64,000 bases of DNA from an uncultured Roseovarius sp. (GCA_951812895.1 OX638333.1:2584001-2648000); one strand, 5' to 3'. Shown: positions 18,818 to 28,005, numbered from the stretch's first letter. Notes: a model not told the origin generated them from the sequence alone. Numbers and translations are program-made.

Positions 18818-20242
18818 ATGAGTTGTAAGCTAAACCCTGCTGGCCCGGAATTTGTAGCGAAATTACGGACAGCGCTGCCGCGATCTGCCTTTCGTGACGT
18901 GACACCGACCTATCTGGAAGAACCGCGTGGTCGCTGGAAGGGGAAGGCGGGGGTAATTGTTGCCCCGGAAAGCACCGAGCACGTCGCGGCAGCTGTCCGT
19001 CTGGCCGCACAGGACCGGGTGCCTGTCATACCCTACGGCGGTGGCACGGGTCTGGTTAGCGGCCAGATCAGCCCCGATGGTCCTGATCCCATGCTTTTAA
19101 GCCTTGAGAGGATGCGCCGGGTGCGCGGGGTTTACCCCGAGGAAAATGTAATCGAGGTTGAGGCAGGTGCAATCCTTGAAGATGTACAAGTCGCTGCTAC
19201 CGAGGTTGGACGCCTCTTTCCCCTATCCATCGCTGCCAGTGGCAGTGCCCGGATTGGTGGCAATCTGGCGACCAATGCGGGCGGGGTGAATGTGCTGCGC
19301 TATGGCAACGCGCGTGACTTGTGCCTGGGGATAGAAGCGGTGATGCCGGACGGGAAAATTCTGCATGGCTTGCGCAGGCTTCGTAAAGACAACATGGGAT
19401 ATGATCTGAAAAATCTGTTGATCGGGTCAGAGGGCACGCTTGGCGTGATCACGGCGGCCACGCTGAAGTTGTTCTCCCAACCTGCCGAAAACGGTACCGC
19501 GCTGATGGTGGTGGAAACACCAGATGCCGCTCTGTCACTGCTTCATTTGGCGCGGGAAAGGTTGGGTGAGACCATTTCTGCCTTCGAACTCATGCATCGC
19601 ACCGGGCTCGAATTCCTTGCTGAAACCATGCCGGATGTTCGCCAACCTTTTGAAACGCAGCCGGATTGGCTCGTCCTGATCGACATAGGTTTAGCCCGTG
19701 GCGCGGATCCATCTGATGCGCTGGAAGCGCTTTTTGCCGATGCTTTTGAAAATGGCCTGGTCGGTGACGGGCTGATTGCGCAATCGCTTTCGCAGCGCGA
19801 AGCATTCTGGAACATCCGTGAAAATATTCCGGAAGCTAATCGCCGTATCGGATCGGTTAATTCCCACGATATTTCTGTGCCACTTGGCGCAATTTCGGAG
19901 TTTATTGCCCGTGGAGCTGAGGTAATTTCTGAAATTGGTGATTTCAGGATCAATTGCTTTGGCCATTTGGGCGATGGCAATCTGCATTACAACATCTTTC
20001 CACCAAAGGGGCAGACACGTGAAGCCCTGGCCGATCTACGACCCGCGGTCAAACAAGGGGTGCATGACTTGGTGCACAGTCTTGGCGGTTCGGTCAGCGC
20101 AGAGCATGGCGTTGGGCGGTTCAAGGTTGGTGATCTTGAAACCTATGGTGATCCCGTTGCCGTTGGAACCATGCGCGCGATTAAGGCCGCGATTGATCCG
20201 GCAGGGATCATGAACCCGGGTGCGGTATTACACGCGACCTGA
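18818..20242 (+). CDS. FAD-linked oxidase (GlcD/D-lactate dehydrogenase type)
   Basis: A 474-residue FAD_binding_4 protein. VIPYGGGTGLVSGQISPDG is the FAD-binding loop, SIAASGSARIGGNLATNAGG and NLLIGSEGTLGVITAATLKL follow, and the C-terminal half contains CFGHLGDGNLHYNIFPP and SAEHGVGRFK with the catalytic His residues of the 2-hydroxyacid dehydrogenase family. It should oxidise a D-2-hydroxyacid (glycolate, D-lactate or 2-hydroxyglutarate type) and pass electrons to a carrier. There are no glcE or glcF genes beside it, so it is not the glycolate oxidase complex. Confidence 0.88.
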   Translation: MSCKLNPAGPEFVAKLRTALPRSAFRDVTPTYLEEPRGRWKGKAGVIVAPESTEHVAAAVRLAAQDRVPVIPYGGGTGLVSGQISPDGPDPMLLSLERMRRVRGVYPEENVIEVEAGAILEDVQVAATEVGRLFPLSIAASGSARIGGNLATNAGGVNVLRYGNARDLCLGIEAVMPDGKILHGLRRLRKDNMGYDLKNLLIGSEGTLGVITAATLKLFSQPAENGTALMVVETPDAALSLLHLARERLGETISAFELMHRTGLEFLAETMPDVRQPFETQPDWLVLIDIGLARGADPSDALEALFADAFENGLVGDGLIAQSLSQREAFWNIRENIPEANRRIGSVNSHDISVPLGAISEFIARGAEVISEIGDFRINCFGHLGDGNLHYNIFPPKGQTREALADLRPAVKQGVHDLVHSLGGSVSAEHGVGRFKVGDLETYGDPVAVGTMRAIKAAIDPAGIMNPGAVLHAT

Positions 20243-20376
20243 TATCCGAAAGTCGTTGAACAGTAATCTGCGCGCGTTGACCCAGAGAATAGGTGCCCTC
20301 ATGCAAAAGGGGATTCAATGCGCAGCGGAAATGATTTAATCAACACTCAGCATATAACGTATGAGGGGCTGAACTG

Positions 20377-21195
20377 ATGGCCGAACTTCTGACATTTGAA
20401 AATCTGGGCAACCTGCTGATGCTGTGTTTCCTGCAGGCAGTGCTGGGTTTTGACAACCTGCTCTACATCTCGATCGAATCGCAACGTGCACCGGTTGCAC
20501 ATCAAAAAGCCGTACGGTTCTGGGGAATTATCATCGCCGTCGCCCTGCGGGTGATACTGCTGTTTGTGATGATCCGGCTGATCGATGCAATGGCGGATCC
20601 GTTCTATATCTTTAACTGGACAGGGGTTCTGGAAGGCGGCGTGAACTTTGCCACATGCGTGTTTATCATTGGCGGCGTGTTCATCATCTATACCGCCGTG
20701 AAAGAGATCAGCCATATGCTGACCGTTGAGCATCTGGATGCCGATATAGACAACAAATCCGGTAAATCAGCGACACAGGTTGTGTTGCTGATCGTGATGA
20801 TGAACCTGATATTCTCGTTCGATTCAGTCTTGTCGGCATTGGCTATTACTGACGTGTTTGCCATCCTGGCCACGGCCATCATTCTGTCAGGCGTGGCGAT
20901 GCTGGTTCTGGCGGATGGGGTCACCCGGTTTCTTGAAAAGAACCGGATGTACGAAGTGCTGGGCCTTTTTATTCTGTTGATCGTCGGTGTCGTCCTGCTG
21001 GGCGAGGCCGGACAGGCAGCGGCGCATGCGATGCATGATCCGGAACTCGCACTGAAATTCTTTGGTTACGAAGTGATCCCGATGTCAAAAACAACCTTCT
21101 ACTTTTCGGTTGTTGTGCTGGTTCTGGTGGAGGTGTTGCAATCGGGCTATTCGCGTAAGCTTAGGGCAGAGCGTGGTACTGGCGGGTCGCACTAG
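20377..21195 (+). CDS. TerC family integral membrane protein
   Basis: A 272-residue protein with about seven membrane helices. LGFDNLLYISIESQRAP and LIFSFDSVLSALAITD are the TerC signatures, each with a buried acidic residue thought to bind metal. TerC/Alx proteins export manganese or help metalate exported proteins. The GAGGGG before the ATG is a good ribosome-binding site. No yybP-ykoY-like leader was recognised in the 134-bp upstream region. TelA lies 2.7 kb downstream on the same strand, linking two tellurite-resistance-type families, but with an intervening M23 gene. Confidence 0.9.
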   Translation: MAELLTFENLGNLLMLCFLQAVLGFDNLLYISIESQRAPVAHQKAVRFWGIIIAVALRVILLFVMIRLIDAMADPFYIFNWTGVLEGGVNFATCVFIIGGVFIIYTAVKEISHMLTVEHLDADIDNKSGKSATQVVLLIVMMNLIFSFDSVLSALAITDVFAILATAIILSGVAMLVLADGVTRFLEKNRMYEVLGLFILLIVGVVLLGEAGQAAAHAMHDPELALKFFGYEVIPMSKTTFYFSVVVLVLVEVLQSGYSRKLRAERGTGGSH

Positions 21196-21334
21196 GCTGA
21201 TATTCTGGGCCAAATCAGGCGCGGTTGGGGAATGATCCCTGACTGCGCAATTTGACAGGGAACCAAACGAAAGCCATCCTGAACCGGAAATAACGACACA
21301 TTTTCGATCGTCGGTTCGATCGAAGGAGGTATCG

Positions 21335-21979
21335 ATGATCTTTTCTGGTTCGCGGCTTTTTTCGGTTGCAGCAAGCCTGCTTACAGCGCTTGCCATCTCC
21401 GGTCCCGTCGCGGCGAAAGACCCGACAGTCGTGTATCCGCGCGGCGCGCCTCAAATCATATCGGATTTTCACAGCATGATGGGGGCAAACAAAAAGCTTC
21501 GCAGCCAGCGACATCAGGGCATAGATATTGCAGGTCCCAATGGTCAGCCAATTCTTGCGGTCGCAGATGGCAAAATTGTCGATGCCGAAGTGGACAAATG
21601 CTGGGGACCGACGATTTCGATTGACCATGGCAAGGGCATTGATGGGAAACGGATGATCGTTCTTTATGGCCATCTTGGAAGTTTTTTGGTGAACAGAGGG
21701 CAAACGGTTAAACGCGGCCAACAGATTGGGCGGTTGGGAAATAACCACAATGATTTTGACTGCATCGTCAGAGTTCGTCATTTGCATCTTCAGATTGGGC
21801 GAGTGCGAAGAGGTGGGAACAGGGGCACATACTGGGGATGGGCCCGGTTCCTTAAAGACGGTAATCGCAGTGTTAACCCGCATCTTTACTGGGCGGATGG
21901 CCCGGGTCGTGTGACCTGTTTTAAGAAAGGCCGGAGCTATCCCGCCGGGACATTAACCTACCCTGTGCCATGTAAGTGA
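21335..21979 (+). CDS. M23 family metallopeptidase
   Basis: A 214-residue secreted protein: signal peptide at 1-27 (ending AISGPVAAK), then a LytM/peptidase M23 domain. The zinc motif appears as HQGIDIAGPNG (first His and Asp ligands) and as HLHLQIG (HxH); both parts are intact, so the enzyme may be an active cell-wall endopeptidase. A strong ribosome-binding site, AAGGAGG at 21323-21329, lies five bases before the ATG. Extra cysteines (KCWGP, DCIVR, VTCFKKG, VPCK) could form disulfides in the periplasm. Confidence 0.88.
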   Translation: MIFSGSRLFSVAASLLTALAISGPVAAKDPTVVYPRGAPQIISDFHSMMGANKKLRSQRHQGIDIAGPNGQPILAVADGKIVDAEVDKCWGPTISIDHGKGIDGKRMIVLYGHLGSFLVNRGQTVKRGQQIGRLGNNHNDFDCIVRVRHLHLQIGRVRRGGNRGTYWGWARFLKDGNRSVNPHLYWADGPGRVTCFKKGRSYPAGTLTYPVPCK

Positions 21980-22103
21980 GCCGGATCGACGGCACGCTTC
22001 AGTTCTCGGTTTCCCGGGCTGAGCAAATCCGCGTGATCTTCCCCCTAGCGGCACAGGCCTGCATCGCCTAAGTTTGTAATCGACGAGAGAGGGGATGTGC
22101 CGA

Positions 22104-22187
22104 ATGTCAGAAACCGGGCTGCAAAAGCTGGCCTTCATTTTGCTGTTGCTATTGATCCTGTATGTCGCAGTGACAGGAGGGATGTGA
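22104..22187 (+). CDS. 27-residue membrane peptide at head of the xpaC-telA operon
   Basis: A short open frame, MSETGLQKLAFILLLLLILY then VAVTGGM, forming a single transmembrane helix with a short polar N-terminus. Its TGA is immediately followed by the ATG of xpaC, and the GGAGGG preceding xpaC lies in its last codons, so translation would be coupled. An in-frame ATG at 22095 adds three residues; AGAGG at 22088-22092 lies 11 bases before 22104 but too close to 22095. No family recognised. The strongly hydrophobic frame and its position make it a likely gene rather than chance. Confidence 0.6.
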   Translation: MSETGLQKLAFILLLLLILYVAVTGGM

Positions 22188-23078
22188 ATGGCGCAGCGTT
22201 TCGGAGGTGAGTTCAGCCCTCAGGGCAAATCGGACAACGGTGAAGGCGGCGTTCTTAAAGGCAAGCGCCGTAGTCAGGCAGGCGGGCGAGTTAACCTCTT
22301 GTTTATTGTTCCGTTGGTTTTGATCTGGCCTGCCTTTACCTCTGATCCAACCGGGCTTGCGCTTTATCTGGCTGCACTCGGTCTCTTACTGTTGGCGGCA
22401 TGGCTCACCCGTGAGGGTATTCTCGCACAGGAAGCATACGAAGCCCGCAAATTAGCCCGTCGTCCGAAACTTCCCCGCAAAATCTTTGCAAGTGTGTTGA
22501 CGGGCATGGGACTTGGACTGGCCGGATTTGCTGGTGATGGTGGGCTGTTTGAGCCTTTGATCTTTGCCATTACAGGTGCGGTGTTGCACTCCTTTGCCTT
22601 TGGTGTTGATCCGATGGAAGACAAGGGGATGGAGGGTGTGGATCTGTTCCAGACCGACCGCGTGGCGCGCGCTGTGGAAGAAGCTGAAAAGCATTTGTCA
22701 AGAATGACGGATGCCATAAAACGCGCAGGTGAACGCAATGTTGAGGCCCGCGTTGACGCTTTTGTTCAAACCGCCCGTACCCTGTTTCGCACGGTCGAGG
22801 AAGACCCGCGCGACCTGACCGCTGCCCGCAAATACCTTTCGGTCTATCTACAGGGCGCCCGCGATGCGACCGTGAAATTTGCCGACATTTACAGCCGGGG
22901 GCGTGATCCTCAGGTCAAAGCCGACTACCTTGCCCTGTTGGATGACCTTGAGGGCAATTTCGCCGCTCGAACCGAGAAACTAATGCGCGATGACCGCAGC
23001 GACCTTGATGTTGAGATCGAAGTGCTGCGCGCGCGTCTGAAACAAGAGGGCCTGCGCTCGCCGGACCCTGAGACGTAA
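22188..23078 (+). CDS. xpaC: XpaC-like protein (5-bromo-4-chloroindolyl phosphate hydrolysis family)
   Basis: A 296-residue protein with an N-terminal polar region (QGKSDNGEGGVLKGKRRSQA), two membrane helices at about 40-75 and two at about 105-135, then a helical domain (VARAVEEAEKHLSRMTDAIK, YLSVYLQGARDATVKFADIY). This is the XpaC architecture. XpaC and TelA genes are often paired; in Bacillus subtilis the pair is xpaC-yaaN. Despite the family name, phosphatase activity is not established; a role as membrane partner of TelA is likely. Eleven bases separate it from telA. Confidence 0.82.
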   Translation: MAQRFGGEFSPQGKSDNGEGGVLKGKRRSQAGGRVNLLFIVPLVLIWPAFTSDPTGLALYLAALGLLLLAAWLTREGILAQEAYEARKLARRPKLPRKIFASVLTGMGLGLAGFAGDGGLFEPLIFAITGAVLHSFAFGVDPMEDKGMEGVDLFQTDRVARAVEEAEKHLSRMTDAIKRAGERNVEARVDAFVQTARTLFRTVEEDPRDLTAARKYLSVYLQGARDATVKFADIYSRGRDPQVKADYLALLDDLEGNFAARTEKLMRDDRSDLDVEIEVLRARLKQEGLRSPDPET

Positions 23079-23088
23079 GGAGAACCCC

Positions 23089-24288
23089 ATGACGGAAAAC
23101 GTCCGACAGCAAGCCGAGGCCGCCCTGGCCGCGGTTGAAGAGATCAACCGCGTTGTGCTGCCCGAACCTGTTGATGCAGGTGCGATCGTTCCGCTCGAAC
23201 AGGCCGATGACAGCCAGAGCGCGGCCATCCGCCAGCGCATGGAAGAAATTGACATGGGCGACACCAATTCGATCGTGTCTTTCGGGTCAAACGCACAGGC
23301 CGAGCTTCAGGAAATTTCGCAATCCATGCTGGCAGGCGTGCGTAACAAGGATGTGGGGCCCGCCGGCGACAGCCTGCGCGGCATCGTCACCACCATTCGC
23401 GGCTTTGCCTCTGAAGAGCTGGACCTGCGTCGCGAACGCAGTTGGTGGGAAAAACTGTTGGGCAAGGCAGCACCAATTGCCAAATTCACCGCACGGTTTG
23501 AAACGGTTCAGGGCCAGATCGACAAGATCACAACTGATCTTCTGTCGCATGAACATACGCTGCTCAAAGATATCAAATCCCTTGATCTGCTGTATGAAAA
23601 GACGCTCGATTTCTATGATGAGCTGGCACTGTACATCGCGGCCGGTGAGGCAAAGCTGAAAGAGCTGGATGAAAAGGATATCCCGGCCAAAGTGGCTGAG
23701 GTTGAAGCCGCGCCCGAGAAAGATCAGGTCATGCAGGCACAGGAACTGCGAGACTTGCGTGCGGCACGCGACGATCTTGAACGCCGGGTGCATGATTTGA
23801 AACTGACCCGTCAGGTGACCATGCAGTCCTTACCTTCAATCCGCCTGGTTCAGGAAAATGACAAATCTCTGGTGACCAAGATCAACTCTACCCTTGTGAA
23901 TACCGTTCCACTTTGGGAAACCCAGCTGGCTCAGGCAGTGACCATGCAACGCTCAGCGGAGGCTGCGGCGGCGGTGCGCGACGCCAATGATCTGACCAAC
24001 GAGCTGCTGACGTCGAACGCTGAAAACCTGCGCCAGTCGAACAAAATGATCCGCGAAGAGATGGAGCGCGGTGTGTTTGACATCGAAGCGGTGAAACAGG
24101 CCAATGCCGATTTGATTGGCACGATCGAGGAAAGCCTCGCCATTGCGGATGAGGGCAAGGCCCGCCGGGCAGCGGCAGAAGAGGATCTCAAGAAGATGGA
24201 ATCCGATCTGCGCGACACCCTGGCCTCAGCCAAGGCGCGCGGTGACGGGGTTGGCGATACCGCCGCAACCTCTGTGCCACAGGACTGA
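23089..24288 (+). CDS. telA: Toxic anion resistance protein TelA family
   Basis: A 399-residue, mostly alpha-helical, cytoplasmic protein. IVSFGSNAQAELQEISQSML is the N-terminal hallmark of TelA, and LGKAAPIAKFTARFETVQGQ, DLLYEKTLDFYDELALYI and PLWETQLAQAVTMQRS are further blocks; long coiled-coil stretches are visible. TelA homologues (KlaA of RK2, YceH and YaaN of Bacillus) are associated with resistance to tellurite, cell-wall antibiotics and envelope stress. It sits between xpaC and a DUF2927 lipoprotein gene in a tight operon. Confidence 0.92.
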   Translation: MTENVRQQAEAALAAVEEINRVVLPEPVDAGAIVPLEQADDSQSAAIRQRMEEIDMGDTNSIVSFGSNAQAELQEISQSMLAGVRNKDVGPAGDSLRGIVTTIRGFASEELDLRRERSWWEKLLGKAAPIAKFTARFETVQGQIDKITTDLLSHEHTLLKDIKSLDLLYEKTLDFYDELALYIAAGEAKLKELDEKDIPAKVAEVEAAPEKDQVMQAQELRDLRAARDDLERRVHDLKLTRQVTMQSLPSIRLVQENDKSLVTKINSTLVNTVPLWETQLAQAVTMQRSAEAAAAVRDANDLTNELLTSNAENLRQSNKMIREEMERGVFDIEAVKQANADLIGTIEESLAIADEGKARRAAAEEDLKKMESDLRDTLASAKARGDGVGDTAATSVPQD

Positions 24289-24296
24289 GGTTTGCG

Positions 24297-25244
24297 TTGA
24301 TCTGGGGTGCGTGGTTAAACGGGATAGTTTTGGGTTTGGGCCTTTTGGCCCTGACCGCCTGTGTCACCGCGCCTTTGGAACCGACGGTAACACCCAGAAC
24401 CCGCCCTGCTGGCATGAACGAAGTGTCATATGTGCCCCCCTCGGCCAGCAGCCAGGCTCTGGCCCGACGGTATCGCCGGGTTCAGGCGGGGCTCTTGTCT
24501 CAGGGGTTGCTTCGTGTTGATGGCGGCGGGGTTGATACTTACTACTCCGATACAGATCTGATCCGGAATTTCGAAAGAATTGCCTTTTACAATGAATATG
24601 TACGTGGCGGCGGCCTTACCCGTGATGGCCGCACCCCCGGTGCTCTCAAGCGCTGGAATGGGTCGGTGCGTATAGGCGTCGAATACGGCTCGACCGTACC
24701 GGTGGAACAGCGCCTGTCGGACAGCGCAGCGATTGCCGGATATGCCGCACGGTTATCACGCATTACCGGACATCCGGTTTCAGCGGGATCCGGTGAGCCA
24801 AATTTCCATGTGCTGATAATGGGAGAGGATGATCGCCTGAACGCGCGTGAAAAAGCGCGCCGGATCGCGCCTGACATCGCGCCATCCGCGCTGGACTTTT
24901 TCAGTGATACACCCTCAGGCACACATTGTTTTGTGATCGTCCTTGGCGACACTCAGGCTTACAATTACACCACCGCCATCGCATTCATCCGCGCCGAACA
25001 GCCTGATCTGTTGCGCCGTTCCTGCATTCATGAGGAAATCGCCCAGGGGCTCGGCCTCGGCAATGACAGTCCGCGCGCGCGGCCCTCAATCTTCAACGAC
25101 GATGATGAATTTGCGCTTCTGACCACCCATGACGAAGAGCTGCTTCGCATTCTCTATAATCCCGCTCTCAGCCCCGGTATGACGCTTGAACAGGCGCGGC
25201 CGTTGATCCGGCGTATCGTGTCGGGCCGCAGCGGGCCAATCTGA
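24297..25244 (+). CDS. DUF2927 domain-containing lipoprotein
   Basis: A 315-residue protein starting with TTG at 24297, eight bases after the telA stop and preceded by GAGG with six-base spacing. The N-terminus is a lipoprotein signal (GLGLLALTAC, acylated Cys at about 22). The body contains DLIRNFERIAFYNEY, RSCIHEEIAQGLGLGNDSPR and NPALSPGMTLEQARPLIRRI, typical of DUF2927. HEEIAQGLGL resembles a metallopeptidase HExxH-like helix with the second His missing, so activity is doubtful. Its position suggests it acts on the periplasmic side of the XpaC/TelA system. Confidence 0.82.
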   Translation: MIWGAWLNGIVLGLGLLALTACVTAPLEPTVTPRTRPAGMNEVSYVPPSASSQALARRYRRVQAGLLSQGLLRVDGGGVDTYYSDTDLIRNFERIAFYNEYVRGGGLTRDGRTPGALKRWNGSVRIGVEYGSTVPVEQRLSDSAAIAGYAARLSRITGHPVSAGSGEPNFHVLIMGEDDRLNAREKARRIAPDIAPSALDFFSDTPSGTHCFVIVLGDTQAYNYTTAIAFIRAEQPDLLRRSCIHEEIAQGLGLGNDSPRARPSIFNDDDEFALLTTHDEELLRILYNPALSPGMTLEQARPLIRRIVSGRSGPI

Positions 25245-25263
25245 TCCAAAAGGAGACCTAAAA

Positions 25264-26379
25264 ATGGGCATTCTCGATTTTCTGACCGGTGAATTCATCG
25301 ATGTGATCCACTGGGTCGACGACACCCGCGACACCATGGTTTGGCGGTTCGAACGCGAAGATCATGAGATCAAGTACGGCGCCAAGCTCACCGTGCGCGA
25401 AGGGCAGGCAGCCGTTTTTGTGCATGAAGGCCAGCTCGCAGATGTCTTTACGCCGGGTCTTTACATGCTTGAAACCAACAACATGCCGATCATGACCACG
25501 CTTCAGCATTGGGATCACGGGTTTCAGTCGCCGTTCAAATCGGAAATCTATTTTGTATCGACCACGCGGTTCAATGACCTCAAATGGGGCACCAAGAATC
25601 CGATCATGCTGCGCGATCCAGAATTCGGCCCAACACGTATCCGCGCCTATGGCACCTATTCGGTGCGCGTGAATGATGCAGCACGCTTTCTGACCGAGAT
25701 CGTGGGCACCGATGGTGAGTTCACCATGGACGAGATCAGCTTTCAGATCCGCAACATCATTGTTCAGTCCTTTTCCCGCGTGATTGCCGGGGCGGGCATC
25801 CCGGTCCTCGACATGGCGGCAAACACCGCGGATCTGGGCAAGCTGGTCGCGGCGGAGTTATCGGCGGTTGTGGCCGAATACGGCCTGACAATCCCAGAGT
25901 TCTACATCGAAAACATCTCACTGCCGCCAGCTGTCGAAGAGGCGTTGGACAAGCGCACTTCAATGGGTCTGGCTGGTGATCTGGGAAAGTTCACCCAGTA
26001 TTCCGCCGCAGAAGCCATGACTGCCGCTGCGCGTGCACCGGGGGGCAGTGGCATGGGTGCGGGGCTAGGCATGGGAATGGGTATGGCCATGGCCCAGCAG
26101 CTGGGGCAGGGGCCCTGGGGCGCTATCCCACAACAACAGACCGCCGTACCTGCGGCACCACCACCCCCGCCTGTTGAAACCGTCTGGCATATCGCCGAAG
26201 GTGGTCAGACCCATGGCCCTTATTCGCGCGCTGCTATGGGTCGGATGGCGGCTAAGGGGAGCTTGAGCCGTGAAAGCCATGTTTGGACCGCAGGCCAGGA
26301 CGGCTGGAAACGGGCCGGAGAAGTGGCTGCATTGGCACAACTCTTTACAATCCTTCCACCACCTCCGCCCACAGAATAA
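25264..26379 (+). CDS. SPFH/virion-core domain protein with C-terminal GYF_2 domain (YdjI-like)
   Basis: A 371-residue protein. Residues 1-240 form an SPFH (band-7-like) domain of the virion-core-protein type: MVWRFEREDHEIKYGAKLTV, VFVHEGQLADVFTPGLYMLE and IRAYGTYSVRVND. A Gly/Met/Gln-rich linker (about 245-295) leads to a GYF_2 domain (VWHIAEGGQTHGPYSRAAMG, then VWTAGQDGWKRAGEVAAL). It resembles B. subtilis YdjI, a membrane-microdomain protein acting with YdjG and YdjH in recruiting PspA. AAAAGGAGA precedes the start. Here PspA is absent but the YdjG-like zinc-ribbon gene follows. Confidence 0.87.
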   Translation: MGILDFLTGEFIDVIHWVDDTRDTMVWRFEREDHEIKYGAKLTVREGQAAVFVHEGQLADVFTPGLYMLETNNMPIMTTLQHWDHGFQSPFKSEIYFVSTTRFNDLKWGTKNPIMLRDPEFGPTRIRAYGTYSVRVNDAARFLTEIVGTDGEFTMDEISFQIRNIIVQSFSRVIAGAGIPVLDMAANTADLGKLVAAELSAVVAEYGLTIPEFYIENISLPPAVEEALDKRTSMGLAGDLGKFTQYSAAEAMTAAARAPGGSGMGAGLGMGMGMAMAQQLGQGPWGAIPQQQTAVPAAPPPPPVETVWHIAEGGQTHGPYSRAAMGRMAAKGSLSRESHVWTAGQDGWKRAGEVAALAQLFTILPPPPPTE

Positions 26380-26454
26380 CGCGGTCCCTGTGTTGCCTCT
26401 TACCAACTTCGTTTCTTTCTTGTTCTAAATACCCAAAATCCGGCCTCTCCATCC

Positions 26455-27573
26455 ATGCCTCAACCTGAACCACCTCCCGCTCCGGAAGAGCACCGCTTTC
26501 CCTGTAATCAATGCGGGGCGGATTACCGGTTTGCGCCGGATGGGGGTGGTCTGGTCTGTGATCATTGCGGCAATTCCGAAGAGATCGCACAATCCGGCCC
26601 GTGGCAGGCGACAATCCGCGAACTGGATTTCGACACGGCCCTTGCCGGAGAGCTTTCTGAGCAGGAAATCGAAGAGACCCGTGTTCTGCAATGCCCGAAT
26701 TGCGCGGCACAGGTCGAATTTGACGGTGCCACCCACGCGATGGAATGCCCGTTCTGTGCAACCCCTGTTGTCACCGACACCGGTACGCACAGGCACATAA
26801 AACCAAAGGCGGTTCTGCCGTTTGCTCTGGATGAAGGCACCGCGCGCAAGGCCATGACGGACTGGCTGGGTCGGTTATGGTTCGCGCCGGGCGGTTTGCA
26901 GAATTATGCCCGCAAAGGACGCAAAATGCAGGGCATTTATGTGCCTTACTGGACCTATGATGCGGATACCAAATCGTCCTACCGCGGGGAGCGCGGAATC
27001 GTGTACTACGTCAGTCGCACGGTGATGCGCGACGGTAAAAAGGTCACTGTGAAAGAGGCCAAGGTGCGGTGGTCTCCGGCGTCAGGGCGCGTTGCGCGGT
27101 TTTTTGATGATGTACTGGTGCTTGCCTCCCGAACGCTCCCCAAACGGTACACCGATGCGTTAGAGCCCTGGGATCTTTCTGCACTGGAGCCCTACCGTCC
27201 TGAATTCCTCGCCGGGTTTCGGGCCGAAGGGTACACGGTCGAGCTTGAAGATGGTTTCAAAGAAGCGCGTAACATTATGGACCGGGTTATCACCCGTGAT
27301 GTGAAATTCGACATCGGTGGCGACCGGCAACGCATTCATGACATCGATACAACCGTGCGCGATGTCACCTTCAAGCATATCCTTTTGCCGGTCTGGCTGG
27401 CGGCCTACAAATACCGCGGCGAAACCTACCGCTTTGTGGTCAATGGCCGCACCGGGCGGGTACAGGGCGAACGCCCCTGGTCAGCCTGGAAAATCGCCTT
27501 TGCCGTTTCGGTGGGGCTGCTTGTGGCCGGGGTTGCCGGCTATTTCATCGCAATGAGCGAAGGCGCGTTGTGA
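26455..27573 (+). CDS. Zinc-ribbon membrane protein (YdjG-like)
   Basis: A 372-residue protein. Two tandem zinc ribbons occupy residues 15-110, with CNQC, CDHC, CPNC and CPFC as the four Cys pairs. A beta-rich domain follows (YVPYWTYDADTKSSYRGERG, VLASRTLPKRYTDALEPWDL), and the protein ends in one membrane helix (IAFAVSVGLLVAGVAGYFIA). Automatic annotation often labels this family primosomal protein N' or TFIIB-type zinc ribbon; no helicase motifs are present, so that name is misleading. It probably works with the preceding SPFH protein. Confidence 0.83.
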   Translation: MPQPEPPPAPEEHRFPCNQCGADYRFAPDGGGLVCDHCGNSEEIAQSGPWQATIRELDFDTALAGELSEQEIEETRVLQCPNCAAQVEFDGATHAMECPFCATPVVTDTGTHRHIKPKAVLPFALDEGTARKAMTDWLGRLWFAPGGLQNYARKGRKMQGIYVPYWTYDADTKSSYRGERGIVYYVSRTVMRDGKKVTVKEAKVRWSPASGRVARFFDDVLVLASRTLPKRYTDALEPWDLSALEPYRPEFLAGFRAEGYTVELEDGFKEARNIMDRVITRDVKFDIGGDRQRIHDIDTTVRDVTFKHILLPVWLAAYKYRGETYRFVVNGRTGRVQGERPWSAWKIAFAVSVGLLVAGVAGYFIAMSEGAL

Positions 27574-27590
27574 CGGAAAAGGACACTCCC

Positions 27591-27986
27591 ATGACATCTG
27601 GCATCAACCATCTTGGCCTCAGTGTACGCAACCTGGATGAAAGCGTGCATTTCTTCACTGAGGTTCTGGGCTGGACCGAATCCGGACGCGACGAAAGCTA
27701 TCCGCGCTCGGCAGTTTCGGATGGGACCTGTCGTCTGACACTCTGGCAGGTCGCCGGTGACACTACGCCACGAGAGTTTGATCGCCGTCAGAACGTTGGC
27801 CTGCACCATCTCGCACTTGCAGTCAGCAGCGAGGCAGAGCTTTGGGACTATTGCGCCCGGATCAAGGATCATCTCGGCGCGGTGATCGAGTTTGAACCAC
27901 AGCTGGTCGGGACGGGGCCGCGCAAACACATGATGTTTTATGAACCGGGCGGCATCCGGCTAGAGCTGATCTGGTCCGGGGTTTGA
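27591..27986 (+). CDS. VOC family (glyoxalase/bleomycin resistance fold) protein
   Basis: A 131-residue protein with the vicinal-oxygen-chelate fold: HLGLSVRNLDESVHFFTEVL at the start and GLHHLALAVSSEAEL in the second repeat, ending KHMMFYEPGGIRLELIWSG with a metal-ligand Glu. The frame can start at GTG 27570, overlapping the zinc-ribbon stop, but AAGGA at 27578-27582 is well placed for the ATG at 27591. The reaction is unknown; the position suggests cotranscription with the stress operon, perhaps incidentally. Confidence 0.82.
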   Translation: MTSGINHLGLSVRNLDESVHFFTEVLGWTESGRDESYPRSAVSDGTCRLTLWQVAGDTTPREFDRRQNVGLHHLALAVSSEAELWDYCARIKDHLGAVIEFEPQLVGTGPRKHMMFYEPGGIRLELIWSGV

Positions 27987-28005
27987 ACGCTACGCCCAAA
28001 AACAA

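Noticed and set aside
20243-20376. Possible manganese riboswitch (yybP-ykoY) upstream of terC
   Set aside because: The conserved loop sequences of that RNA were not found by eye in the 134 bases.
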